Assembly (NCBI RefSeq): GCF_027579695.1
Contig: NC_083582.1
Location: 2,552,878 to 2,616,877 of the forward strand
Direction of reading: 5' to 3'
Length of the DNA stretch: 64,000 nucleotides
Source: Neoarius graeffei
Taxonomy: Eukaryota; Chordata; Actinopteri; Siluriformes; Ariidae
The position numbers were made by a program, and so were the translations under genes. Every line of letters begins with the position of its first letter. The stretch's first letter is position 1. The notes beneath the pieces were generated by a model, which saw nothing but the letters and a program-made list of their open reading frames with translations, was not told the origin of the DNA and ran no database searches. Of this stretch, positions 50,697 to 61,426 are shown one piece after another.

Positions 50697-52421
50697 CAGT
50701 GGCGGCTGGTAGTCTTTCAAACAGGGGAGGCTGGTCGGTTACGATATTTCCAGATTTTAAAAGAAATAACACATCAATTTTGCCCATACTCTTGCCTCTG
50801 ATCTGGCTGATTGTTGGCAGCGTCACAAACTGTGAAATAACAGGTTCTTTTGGCCCATTAGCCTACTGTCCAATATACATGATGGTGGTGTTGGGGGGGG
50901 GGGGGGGGGTATATTTTAACATTTTATATTTTAAAATTGTGGCATGTTGTTTAAAAATTGACCTCGGCTGTGTTTTTGTTTAAAAATGTTTTCCAAATTG
51001 TAGCGGTGTTTAATTCATATCCAGAAAAAACATATATTCCAATATAATATACTCAGCATAAACATTTTAAATAGATTCTATATTTTTGGTCCATCCATGA
51101 CATATTACTCATCTCATCTCATCATCTCTAGCCGCTTTATCCTGTTCTACAGGGTCGCAGGCGAGCTGGATCCTATCCCAGCTGACTACGGGCGAAAGGC
51201 GGGGTTCACCCTGGACAAGTCGCCAGGTCATCACAGGGCTGACACAGACACAGACAACCATTCACACTCACATTCACACCTACGCTCAATTTAGAGTCAC
51301 CAGTTAACCTAACCTGCATGTCTTTAGACTGTGGGGGAAACCGGAGCACCCGGAGGAAACCCACACGGACACGGGGAGAACATGCAAACTCCACACAGAA
51401 AGGCCCTCGCCGGCCACGGGGCTCGAACCCAGGACCTTCTTGCTGTGAGGCGACAGTGCTAACCACTACACCACTGTGCCGCCTTGACATATTACTAAAG
51501 TAGCCTATTTACTGTTGTTGATGTGGGTCACTTGCTGTTAGCCAATTCACTTTCTCGTACCAGGAGAGCTGAAAGGAACGAGTATTATTCCCTACCTTTT
51601 TCACCAAGTCAATTTGAGGTGTTGGTCTACCCTGCTCTTTAATTTAAATTTTTTCCTCGAAAGGAAGACTGGCAAATGGCTTCGCCAAAATTAAATCAGC
51701 AATGCTTGGCATCCATGCGCAGCTTTCTTGCTAGCTGACTAGCCCCCTCAAGTTCAGTCACTCAAATAAATGAAATTTCTGGAACTAAGATAGCAAACTT
51801 GACAACACTATATTTACACTTTATTTACAATGAAAATATATACAAACTAAAAAAGCTGGTAGAAACCGTATGTAATGAATGAAATCGAAATGTAAGCCGA
51901 TCTCTTACAATACACCACAGCACTTGTGAATCCGCATGGGACTGAACTGAAATTCACCACTGCCTGTCTATATTTGAAACGAGCTGTCAATCAAAGAAAA
52001 TATCCGGCCACTTTCACCAATCACCAGTCTCCTCGCGGAAACTGCCATGTCCCTCCCACTGTGAGGCTGGGAGTCCGGTGGGCGGGCATTTTCGCAATAT
52101 TTGTCCAATAATCGTCTTGCATTTTGATATTGAAAAGCGCAGAGCTCCCAAATGCCATTGAAGTCCACTGAGGCTGGGCTGCATCGCGCTGTCACGAGGG
52201 GGAAAAACTCACGCACACATTAGGCGAACTGGGGAAAGTTATAACGGAATGATTTCGCACTGTAGTTGGGTTGAGCACATATATTTCTATGATTCTGGAT
52301 CTGAAATAGCAATGTTCTAAGGTCGGCTATAACATAAGCCTAGCGCAATTCATCCTACACGATGTTCGTCATTTTTAGAGGAGGCTGAGCCTCCCTCGCT
52401 GTCTTAGAGTAATCGCCCGTG
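50697..52421. mobile_element. hAT-like non-autonomous element
   Basis: A perfect 8-bp target duplication GCACAGTG lies at 50689-50696 and 52422-52429. The left end is CAGTGGCGGCTGGTAG and the right end, inverted, is CACGGGCGATTACTC. Subterminal GGGGAGGCTGG and GAGGCTGAGCCTCC motifs lie inside. No transposase was recognised. It carries SINE copy 4, so it is older than that SINE, and it sits inside ACTATAG-type sequence, so it is younger than that. Confidence 0.85.
51110..51484 (-). mobile_element. tRNA-derived SINE, copy 4
   Basis: Same family as the other three, with target duplication TGACATATTACT (51098-51109 and 51485-51496). It is inserted in the hAT-like element. Confidence 0.92.
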
Positions 52422-52663
52422 GCACAGTGGTATTATCATTAAAACTATAGTAATACTACAGTTATACAAAAATACTATAGTAGTAGCTATAGGATTACTC
52501 TAGTTTTACTATCAGCACAGTAGAGTTACCATAGCTATTCAAAACACTGAACTAGTAACTATAGGATTCTTATAGTTACACAATAAAGACTGTAGTATTT
52601 AGTGCTATAGAAGTACTATACTTATTTAGAAATACTATAGCATCACTATAGATTAATAAGCCA

Positions 52664-53806
52664 CCCCTTATGAAAAATACTATAGTTATATATTATAGTT
52701 ATACTGTAGTCATCGTGACTATAGTATTTTGATGGTATTTTTGTCACTATAGGACTATACTATAGTAATACTATAGTTCTGGAGACTATAGTATTACAGA
52801 CTATAACTATACTATAGTTTTAGAAACTATAGTTCTCCAGACTATAGTAATATTATAGAACTCGAACTATAGTAATACTATAGTTATCTGACTATAGTAA
52901 TATTATTGTTAGGCTTTGTAACTATCCTGGCCTCTAGAGGCCGCTATGGTATCTTTGTCATGTCATGTTTGTTTTGACAGCTCGGGGATTTGTGTTTGTT
53001 TTGACAGCCATGTGCTTCTTTGTTTTGTTAGTCATGTGCCTCGTGCCCCACCTGTTCTTAGTTAACTGTCCCGCCTAGTCTTAATTGCCAATTCTGACCT
53101 GGTCATGTGTTCTATTACTTTGGGTATTCATACTACCCCATTTTGTGTTTTCTAGTCACTGAGTCTTTGTGCTGTTTGATGGTTAGTCACTTTTGTACTG
53201 CGTACCTTTGCCTGTTGACTTTTATTTTTGGAATACTGCTCTTTTGGGACATTTGGACTGTTTTTGTTTTCTTGGAACTTTGCCCTTTTTGTATCTTCTG
53301 AGCGTTTGGATTTTCTCTCCCTTGGTGTTGGATTTTTTGGACTGTTGGAACTTTTGGATTTTTTTTTTCTTGTATCTCCTGTGTGTTTGGATTTGCCTGA
53401 CTGGAAGATATTTTACCTTTGTGGATTTATCTGGACTTCTGAACTTTGGCAAATAAATTTTATTGGACTCTAGCTTTGATCTCACTCCTCTACACTTGAG
53501 TAATTCCTCTGCTTAGCCTAGTGGGTGTTTGCTGGGTTAATGTAATGTGTAGTAACCCAGCAAACACCCACTAGGCTAAGCAGAGGAATTACTCAAGTGT
53601 AGAGGAGTGAGATCAAAGCTAGAGTCCAATAAAATTTATTAGCATTACTATAGTTCGAATACTATAGTCTAGAGAACTATAGTTTCTAAAACTATAGTAT
53701 AACTATAGTCTGGAGAACTATAGTATAGTCCTATAGTGACAAATACCATCAAAATACTATAGTCACGATGACTATAGTATATAACTATAGGATTTTTTCA
53801 TAAGGG
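52664..53806. mobile_element. Long-TIR element with ACTATAG repeats
   Basis: The left arm (52664 to about 52910) and right arm (about 53641-53806) are inverted copies over roughly 165 bp. They share GTCATCGTGACTATAGTATT and AAACTATAGTTCTC-type segments. The central 730 bp is unrelated: it starts TGTTAGGCTTTGTAACTATC and ends in a large palindrome. That centre could be a captured or inserted LTR-like fragment, but this is unproven. Confidence 0.7.
53452..53640. repeat. 88-bp near-perfect palindrome (fold-back)
   Basis: Positions 53452-53539 and 53553-53640 are reverse complements across 88 bp with a 13-bp spacer (ATGTAATGTGTAG). The left arm continues the preceding unidirectional sequence, so the right arm looks like a fold-back copy. 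Confidence 0.95.
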
Positions 53807-54039
53807 TCACATGAAGCAAGCTGGGATTGGCTCCAGCTTCCCTCACGACCCGTAATGGATAAGTGGCATAGATAATGGATGGATTTATTCCTTTAAGCTT
53901 TTTCAGTGACTTGAGAAAGTATTGACCCCCTGTGATCATTAATCTTTTTAATTTAAGTGTATTAGTATAGGATTTTTTTTTTCTTGCTCCTTCAGAAATG
54001 ATTCTCTACAGAAACAGAATTAAATTATTTTATCAAATC
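53807..54039. other. Remaining half of a split SINE tail and spacer
   Basis: GGCTCCAGCTTCCCTCACGA to AATGGATGGA (about 53835-53885) is the usual end of the fish SINE tail begun at about 50490. AT-rich spacer follows, without a gene. Confidence 0.6.
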
Positions 54040-54660
54040 ACTTCCCCCCCGGTTGAGAGTACGTCGTGCGCATTCTGGCTGCCGCTTCTCACCAGAGCTT
54101 TTTTTTCTTTTTCAATTTTTCATTTTATTTTTTTTTTTTCTGTGTAGTTTGAGTGTTTTGTCCGCAGGCTGTGGTGTAGCTCCGGATCCAGTTTTGGGCG
54201 TTGGTTCCCTCCAGGCCTTGGTTCGCCGTGGGCGATGCCTGCGCTCCCAGCTGTGGACTGCAGTGAGCTCGTTGCTCATTTAACATTCGTGGTTGTCCAG
54301 CGCTCTGCGCTTTAACGCTTGGCGTGATGTTCCGAGCGATGTTGCTCGGTGGCGTCGCGGCAGCTGTGCGGGCGGTTTGGGACACCAGCGCTCTGCGTGG
54401 CGGAGCTTCTGTGCTCGCTTTGTGGATCCACGGCATGGTGTTCGCGCGATGTGGCTGATGACGTCACGGCGGCTGTGCTGGGGACTCGTTTTCATGCGCC
54501 TTTTGGTGGGACTGTGGCTGCTCCACCACTGGAATTACATCCTGACCCCGACTTGGTGGACTTCTTACTTTTTTTTTTATTCATTTTTTTTTTCTTTGTC
54601 TATAATTGTAAAGCGTCCTTGGGTTTTTTGAAAGGCGCTATATAAATTGAACTTACTATT
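54040..54660 (+). mobile_element. Probable truncated non-LTR retroelement
   Basis: A GC-rich body full of CGATG, GCGCTCTGCG and similar motifs ends in TTGTAAAGCGTCC...AAAGGCGCTATATAAATTG and a short ACTTACTATTAT tail. That is the typical 3' end of several fish LINE/SINE families. No target duplication or reverse transcriptase was seen, so the class is not fixed. Frames in it are not credible genes. Confidence 0.6.
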
Positions 54661-55026
54661 ATCTCCCCAGATTTATTTGAATATAAAACATTAAAAATGG
54701 CTCAGTTGATTTTTCTTCACCCCGTCAGTGTGAACTGTGCTTTTGCACTGATTATTAATGAGATGTTTCAGAGATTTTTGTTTTTTTAAATATAGGAAAG
54801 TTACACATTGTGATTTTGGTATTTTCTTCCATAACTCACTGCAAAATTCCAACTCTGAAAAGGAAATGGAGAATGTTGTTGAACAGAAGGTTTTCAGTTC
54901 ATGCCACAGAGTCTCTCCTGGATTGAAGTCCAAACCCTGGTGTCCTGTTCACTGCTGGACACTGATGATCCACTTTAACATGAATAAGGGCAGGTGATGA
55001 TGATCACAGAGATCCGCTTCTCATCA
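54661..55026. other. Spacer before the hAT nest
   Basis: Single-copy-looking AT-rich sequence. I see no gene, repeat end or strong signal in it. Confidence 0.5.
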
Positions 55027-55580
55027 TCAGGGAGCAGTGTTGGGAGTAACGCATTACAAAAGTAATTAATTACTGTAATGCATTACTTTTTGGTGTAACG
55101 CAGTAATGTAAGGCACTACAGGAGAGAAAACCGGTAATATTTACTCGCTACAGTGCCAGTAACGCACGTTACAATGCATTTTTAACCTGGATTGTTTTGT
55201 GGGTTTTGTTCATACAAAGTTCGTGGATCACCGCGAGATCAGCTACTGATAAAAGTCCACGCAGAACCACTTCCTTTTACTAACTAGCAGGGGCGGACTT
55301 ACCATTCGGCAAACCAAGGCGGTTGCCTACAGTCAGCCCCGTCACGGTAAACACCAAACAATATATATGTAATCTTAATTTGTCTCTGATATTAAGTAGT
55401 CAACGATATAAATGGAAAAACACACCAAAAAAGCATCAGAATATCGAATTAATGTGTATATAGTATTTGTCCCAGCACACACACACCCTGGTTGTTTTAC
55501 ATTGGACTAGTCCATGATCTGATGACGTAGACAGGCGCGCGACGGAAATTCAAACCGAAGCAGCGGGAACTGTAAACCTG

Positions 55581-55735
55581 ATGAAGCGCAGTTATGAGAG
55601 CGGTTGCGCTAAACGAAAAAAAAAGGGCACAAAGCAAAAATAATGCAGCTGCACTTCTGAAACTAACTACATTTTTCAAATCGCCTGAGTCTGCTCCAGC
55701 CTCAACCTCTGCTGTTGAGGAATGTGTTCGTGTAG
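55581..55735 (+). pseudogene. N-terminal fragment of a hAT (ZMYM1/TTF-type) transposase
   Basis: Begins ATGAAGCGCAGTTATGAGAG (MKRSYESG..) and runs into a nine-A tract that shifts frame. The rest (NAAALLKLTTFFKSPESAPA and ending SAVEE) reads in another frame. A lysine-rich start followed by a short hydrophobic FFK motif is typical of TTF-type hAT transposases, comparable to the KKKRDIRSYF start at 28044. The remainder of the gene is missing, so this is a relic. Confidence 0.65.
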
Positions 55736-55793
55736 TTTGGGTTCCATACCTCTGCGCACCACCTTTCTATGTAGCCCAGGAGTAATAGGGTTA

Positions 55794-58270
55794 TACCCGG
55801 AACAAATTAGTAACAAGCTGAAAATTTCAGAACATGTTCAGAATACCTTTAGGAATAACATACTAAAAGTCCCCGGAAATCCCCCTTGTGCTCTCTGAGA
55901 AATTCAAGATGGCGTCCAAAATGGCCGCCAAATGGAGATCTGCCCATATCTCAGGCCCAAAACAAAATATTAATGCAATTAAAAGGTCAGAATGTATGTT
56001 TTGTAGGGTAGGAGAGTAAATTCCAACATGTGTGTATTAATTACATTGTGTATTAACATTATATAATAACAATGTACACATTATTATAACAGTATATTTG
56101 TGTATAGTGTCAGGCCCGGCGCCATGGGGGGGCGAAAGGGGGCGTCGCCCCCTCGTGGCTACAGCCCCGCCCCCTCAACGGAGACTCAGATCACTTAATT
56201 GTTTTCTTATGAAAATATAATGTATTATAGACGTATTAATAATTTGCATTTTCAAATACGAAATATTAAGTGGTTGCGCATTGCACAAAATACATTTCAC
56301 ATAAATCACTACTAAAACTGGCACGGTAGAACAAATCTGATTGGTTGTTATGATTCTTACGTTGCAATCGTAGAATTCAACTGTATTAAGGTAGGATTAT
56401 TTCAAAAAGCCTGAATTTAATATTAACCCTGTTTTAGACATATGTATCAATCCTAACTGCTGGGGATAGTTATTGTGGGTGTGTGTGTGAAATGCTGACA
56501 CAGCCGCGCACACACAGACCTGTGATAAGGACAGGGGGCGGGGTCGCGCTGGCGGGCGGGGGGTTTACATGCACACTTACAAGTGCACAATCCTGTAATA
56601 TGCAGTCAGTTTACGGGAGTCTTTCCCCCTCCGAATTAAACGAATTCAATCACAATATTGTGAATCCATTTTCTTTCTTTGTAGGCTAAGTTTATCTCCG
56701 TTTATGTTGGTGTATGTGTTCATATATGGTCCGCTTTGTGCACAAATAGCGTAAGAATATGTGTCGTTGACGTCACCCCCCATGCAGCGGGGGGGAAAAT
56801 TCATCACTTCAGAGTGTTTAGTCCCCTACACGCCTAAACTGGGATCGCGGATTAAGTGGTTAGCGTTGACTCGGTGCGAGTCAGGAAGGCTATTACTGGT
56901 GCAGCCGCGGGGTCTGTTGATTTTTTTTAATTATGATTTTGGCTGCTGAGCCAAGTATCTTAGACTTGCATTGACGTTTTGTTTTCATGCCACGGAGCTA
57001 TTTGTATGTATTTTAAATGTAAAAGACTTGCCTGTAGGTTTGTGTGTGTTGTTTTATGTTTGGCATCTTTCCGGTTGTACCGCGTGTCTGTGAGAAAATT
57101 GGAGGGGAGGGTTAACAGGTGGGCACGGGTGCTGATAAAGCGCCATTGCCCTGGTAATATGCCACATGATTTTCCCGTAAGCAACCTTCGGGGCCGTGGT
57201 TTTGTGGTTGGCGCAGTTAATTGTTTGAAACACGTTGTCAGACCGCCATCACTACTACACACTATATGAAAAATATTTGCCCCCTTGCGATTTCTAATTG
57301 CCCCCTTAGTAAACTGTTCCTGGCGCCGGGCCTGTATAGTGTGGATCCATTGGTTACTCGTTCACTCCGTATCATCCTATTCTGTTCACAAAACAACAAA
57401 CACAATTACTAGGGGTTGGAGCACTTATTTTCATTAATATTAATTAAAGTAAATTGGTGGTGTAAAATGAAAAATGGCATGTTAAAAGGTCATGCTGAGT
57501 TCAGTCATTTTTAAAAGGTCATGCTGAGTTTAGTCATTTTTTGTCCGAACACACTGGCATTGCTAGTAGTAAAGACTGGCGCTAGAAACTCAAAGATTAA
57601 TTTTTTTCCACCCTTAAACAAGCTTGAATAAATTCCCTACTTCATTGATGGTACAACAAAGGTCCAAGCATTACAACTGAGGCACTGAGAAGTGTTTAAG
57701 TCTACTCGTTGTTTATAAGCAAGAGCTTTTATTGAGGCAGACCTTTTTGTCATGAAAGTCGCCGGAATGTTGAAGAAGTGTACTGAAACAGCTTGCCATT
57801 GTAGTTTTAGAAGATAGAGTTCTCAAATTTAATTTCCCTTTAATGTTTTATCAAAGCTTAAAGATGCACTAAATATTAAGGAAATTGATGTCTAATTGTT
57901 GTCTTACATTATGTTCATGTATGTAGGTAGCCTACTAAGCTAATCTGTCAATCATGTCAACCATCAAATTCCATGTAATTTCCACATTAATGACCTTGTA
58001 ATCTTGGTTAATTTTAATTTTAACAGTGTGACAATGGTGAATTTGCATTGCTTGTATGAGAGAACATATAATTTAACATTTTAATTGCATTTATATTATG
58101 TTTTATCCCTGAGATATTGAAAAATCTCCAATCGGCGGCCATTTTGGACGCCATCTTGAATTTCTCAGAGAGCACAAGGTGGATTCCCGGGGACTTTTAG
58201 TATGTTATTCCTAAGGGTATTCTGAACATATTCTGAAAAATTCAGCTTGTTACTAATTTGTTCTGGGTTG
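55794..58270. mobile_element. Third-level element with long inverted ends
   Basis: Arms of about 160 bp (55794-55957 and 58109-58270) are inverted copies with few differences. They begin with ACAAATTAGTAACAAGCTGA and include AAGATGGCGTCCAAAATGGC. The target duplication is unclear. No transposase was recognised. The centre contains a short tandem duplication (AAAGGTCATGCTGAGTT, near 57487 and 57517) and a fourth-level hAT. Confidence 0.85.
56111..57334. mobile_element. Fourth-level (innermost) hAT-like element
   Basis: The ends are CAGGCCCGGCGCCATGG and, inverted, CAGGCCCGGCGCCAGG. A perfect 8-bp target duplication TATAGTGT lies at 56103-56110 and 57335-57342. Length is 1,224 bp, with CCCCC/GGGGG-rich ends and no recognised transposase. 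Confidence 0.92.
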
Positions 58271-58457
58271 GACTCAATTTTGAGCTAATGCTCTTGGGCT
58301 AATGAAGACTTTGGAGAAGCCAGCAACAAGAAGGACTTTCTTTCTCATATGATTATGATGAACAATGGATATTTGGAGATTAAGGACTTTTCAGTAATGT
58401 ACTGGCTGCAACCTTTAAAACTCATACCTCTCTCTTTCCCCCCCCCCCCCCGCACAC

Positions 58458-58509
<52 letters not shown>

Positions 58510-59336
58510 CATTATGGAATGGTGATGGAATACATGAACAATGGAATTTTGAAGATTAAGGACATTTCAATAATGTACTGGCTGCATCCTTTACAAACTC
58601 ACAATCCCTCTGTGTCTGTCTCTCAACCACTGGATTGCCTGTCACTAAATGGCTCTCTCTCTCACTACCTCCCTCACTCCCTCTCTCTCTCATACATTTA
58701 TCTTGGCATCAGTCTTATCCCATTGAAATGTAGAGGTTTCGATAGAGTAATATCCATTTGTGTTGTAGTTCTGATAACAGTAAGATCATTTTGTATCTCT
58801 GGTAATGTGTATCTGGTAATATGGATCCATTTGTGTTCTACTTCTGATAAGATCATTTTATATCTGGTAATATGTATCTGTGGAGTAAAAATAATTGGAT
58901 TTCAGATATCCTTGTTTTATTAAAATATGGAGATTGACTCTTAAAATTGGCTCTCTCTCTCTCTCTACTGTCTCTTCTTCTGTTGTTTGCCTTGTCGCTC
59001 TCTCTCTTTCTGGTTTGATCTGAGCAATAAACACTGTCAGAATTTTGGCAAATGCTGGAGTAATCTCAAACCTGTTTCACTGTGGAGCTTATTTGGGGCA
59101 CATTGTTAGTGGCAGTTTGCTATCTTTTTTTTTCTGAATTTATATCAAGGAGATATGGCATGTGCCAAGTAGGATGACCATTATTCTGTGTGTGTGTTTC
59201 AAGACTGACTTTTGAGGGCCCCATGTCTGTATTTCGCCTAGGGCCCCAAAATGGCTAGAACCGCCCCTGCTAACTAGTCACGGACATGGAGACCGACACA
59301 GATGCATATATGCATCTAGGGAGGGGTCTGTGTTTG

Positions 59337-59413
59337 TGTGTGACAGAGAAAAAGTGAGAGTTCATACACAAAAACAGCCACATAGCAAATTCTCACTTTT
59401 TCTCTGTCACACA
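59337..59413. repeat. 22-bp inverted repeat (hairpin)
   Basis: TGTGTGACAGAGAAAAAGTG (59337 on) and its complement ending at 59413 form 22-bp arms around a 33-base loop. The loop phrase CAGCCACATAGCAAA recurs at about 59449. Confidence 0.85.
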
Positions 59414-60182
59414 GACACACACACACACTCATGTACATTGACAAAAAACAGCCACATAGCAAAGCGAGAGAGTGTCTCTGTGTGTGCACGCGCGCACGCA
59501 CGTGTGAAAGTGAGAGTGAAAAGAAATTATATATTTCTGTCATTGTGTGTATGTGTGTTATTGTGTGTGTGTGCTCATGCACATGTAGTATGGCCATTGA
59601 TATGTAGGGCAATAGTTATGTGCAGATTATTTACAAGTAAGTTATGGGTGCAGAATGTACAGGTAGGACAATGAAAAAATGGGTATAAATTATGATTAAC
59701 AGAGGGTAATACAGCTGGAACTACCTTAATAGATGTCCTATAGAGAAGGGCTACATTCACAGACGTGTATATAACACCAGATGTGCAGTTGTGAAAATGC
59801 AGATTGCTACAGAATTGAAGAGGACGGCACTGAACAGGTGCTGGTGTGCATGGTAAGGTATGGCAAGAAGGGAAAGGACGATTTATCCTTGGTATTGTGG
59901 GCGGGTAAGAAGCTATTCCTGAACATGCTGGTTTTTAGTCTGCAGGCTTCCTGGATGGGAGGTGAAAGAGTCATGACTCATGAGCTAGATTTGCTCTGTA
60001 GATTACCAAAATCCATTCCAGTCATTTTGGCGAGAATAAATAAAGTAATGTAAAAGTAGTGTAATGCCTTACTTTTTAAATGCAGTAATATTGTAATGTA
60101 ACGCATTACTTAAAAATGACAGCAAAAATTAATAAGTAATGCATTACAGTTCTTGAGTAACTTGCCCAACACTGTCAGGGAG

Positions 60183-60610
60183 GCAGGGACAGGGCAGGGT
60201 TCGGGCAGGTGCAGATGTTAGTTTAGGAGAACGTGATCTTGACTTTTGTAAGAATCTGTTATCTTGTTGGATCTACAGAATAAAGAACATTTAGATGTTT
60301 AGATATTTTTTAGGATTTGCAGGACTGCCAAAGGTCTGAGACGCGCTGTTTTTTAAAGATGAAATGTGTTTCCTCAGTGAGGGAATGAAGCTAAAGATGT
60401 GTGGAGAAGAGCTCGACAGGAGCACTGACACTTCTGGGAGTCGCTTTTGGTTCTCGGTGAAGAGGAGCTGCCCACAGGAGGAGAACTGAGGAGAACTGCA
60501 GAGAGTTATAAAGGTGATGAGATGTTCCACTGATAGAGGTTGGGTGAGAGCGTGTGTTGTTAGATTAGATTAGATTAGATTAGATTAGATTAGATTAGAT
60601 TAGATTAGAC
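60183..60610. other. Spacer with (TTAGA)n microsatellite
   Basis: No gene was recognised. A TTAGA pentamer tract of about ten units lies at 60560-60609, just upstream of the CpG-rich 5' region of the tweety-like gene. Confidence 0.7.
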
Positions 60611-60966
60611 TGGGTCGGGTCGGGGTCGGGTCAGTTCGTCTCTGGTTCACTCTCCGGAGCAGAAGGTGGCGGTAATGCACCAGGAAGCTGGAGACCAACC
60701 GCCCAGCAGAAGAAAAAGCAGAACCCTGGTCCCCGTGTCTCGTGAACGCGCACTCGTGTCCTGTGCACGCGCCCGGCAGCGCTGTGGGTGGTTTTCCTGC
60801 TCCGGTTCCGGAATCTGGATTATTTTATGATCAGAAATAACCGGAATGCGGATTTTCACACCGAGGAGTTCACACCGCGGGAGCAGCGCGTGCGCTTAAA
60901 GTGCAGAGACACTCCAACTGAGAGCTTTTGTTCACCGGGACAGCGCGCGCTCACAGTCTCTATATA
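60611..60966 (+). promoter_or_regulatory. CpG-rich 5' region of the tweety-like gene
   Basis: GC- and CpG-rich compared with its surroundings (for example CGGGTCGGGTCGGGGTCGGG at 60613 on and GGGACAGCGCGCGCTCACAG at 60938 on), ending in TATATA at 60959-60966. That TATA motif is about 335 bp before the ATG at 61298. Promoter activity is inferred from composition and position. Confidence 0.55.
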
Positions 60967-61294
60967 GCTCTCTCTCTCTCTCTCTCTCTCACACACTCAA
61001 TCTCTCTCTCACTCACTCACACTCTCTCAATCTCTGTCTCTCTCTCTAAATCTCTCTCTATATCTCACTCACTCTCTCACACACACACTCTCTCTCTCTC
61101 TCTCTAAATCCTTCTCTTTATCTCACTCTCACACACTCACTCACACTGTCACACACACACTCTCACTCTGTCTCTCTCACACACACTGTCTCTCACACAC
61201 ACACTCGCTCGCTCTCTATATATCTCTATATCTCTCTCTCACACACACTATATCTCACACTCTCTCCCACTTTCTCTCTCTCTCTCTCTCTCTC
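60967..61294. repeat. CT/CA-rich microsatellite in the 5' leader
   Basis: Nearly pure CTCTCTCT, CACACA and CTCTAAAT sequence reaching to three bases before the ATG. It would form a pyrimidine-rich 5' leader if transcription begins near the TATA motif. Confidence 0.9.
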
Positions 61295-61297
61295 ATC

Positions 61298-61426
61298 ATG
61301 TCCTCCTCTGAACTGGATTATATCCCTCCGTGGTGGATTTATTGGCTTCACCAGTTTCCTCACATCAATCTGAGACTCCAACAAATCAACAACAGCTTCA
61401 ACCCTCAGGAGGAAAACTACCAGCAG
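61298..61426 (+). CDS. Tweety homolog (ttyh2-like), exon 1
   Basis: ATG to a CAG|GTCAGT donor, 43 codons. The peptide starts MSSSELDYIPPWWIYWLHQF and ends NPQEENYQQ. Tweety proteins are membrane chloride/volume-regulated anion channel-related proteins. Their extracellular N-termini carry the pattern Y..PWW...LH..PH...L...NS.F.P....YQ; the DYI.PWW and LRLQ.(I/V)N form is closest to TTYH2 as I recall it. The exon ends in phase 0 just before the first membrane segment, as expected. Later exons are not in the window, so they lie beyond 64,000 or were missed. The donor is embedded in a minisatellite. Confidence 0.82.

Larger units (their letters stand above)
50541..53806. mobile_element. ACTATAG-rich TIR element complex splitting a SINE tail
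   Basis: The left end CCCTTATGAAAATATCCTAT and the right end ATAGGATTTTTTCATAAGGG are inverted. Between them the sequence is dense in ACTATAGT palindromes (50541-50690, 52430-52910, 53641-53800). A second left end (CCCCTTATGAAAAATACTAT) at 52664 suggests two related elements back to back, the second being 52664-53806. The SINE-tail sequence on both sides (to 50540 and from 53807) looks like one older repeat cut in two. No coding capacity. Confidence 0.7.
55288..59269 (+). mobile_element. Second-level hAT element
   Basis: The ends are CAGGGGCGGACTTACCATT and, inverted, CAGGGGCGGTTCTAGCCATT. A perfect 8-bp target duplication CTAACTAG lies at 55280-55287 and 59270-59277. It retains the first coding exon of a hAT transposase (55581-55735). 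Its right part (58271-59269) has a duplicated segment with AATGTACTGGCTGCA (near 58395 and 58572) and C, CA and CT microsatellites at 58439-58508. Confidence 0.92.
55035..60174. mobile_element. Outer hAT element of a four-level nest
   Basis: The ends are CAGTGTTGGGAGTAACGCAT and the inverted CCCAACACTG, with repeated AACGCATTAC-type subterminal motifs as in many fish hATs. A perfect 8-bp target duplication TCAGGGAG lies at 55027-55034 and 60175-60182. Only about 250 bp at the left and 900 bp at the right belong to this element itself. No transposase was recognised. Confidence 0.92.

Noticed and set aside
52912-53539. Solo LTR starting TGTTAGG
   Set aside because: The start and an AATAAA-like motif fit an LTR, but no matching end, target duplication or second copy is visible, so I did not annotate it as one.
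54053-54645. Several overlapping frames up to 112 codons
   Set aside because: They fall in a truncated retroelement on both strands, with no conserved motif.
59781-60053. 90-codon open frame (MCSCENADCYRIEEDG)
   Set aside because: It lies within the right part of the outer hAT element, has no domain I recognise and no support as a gene.
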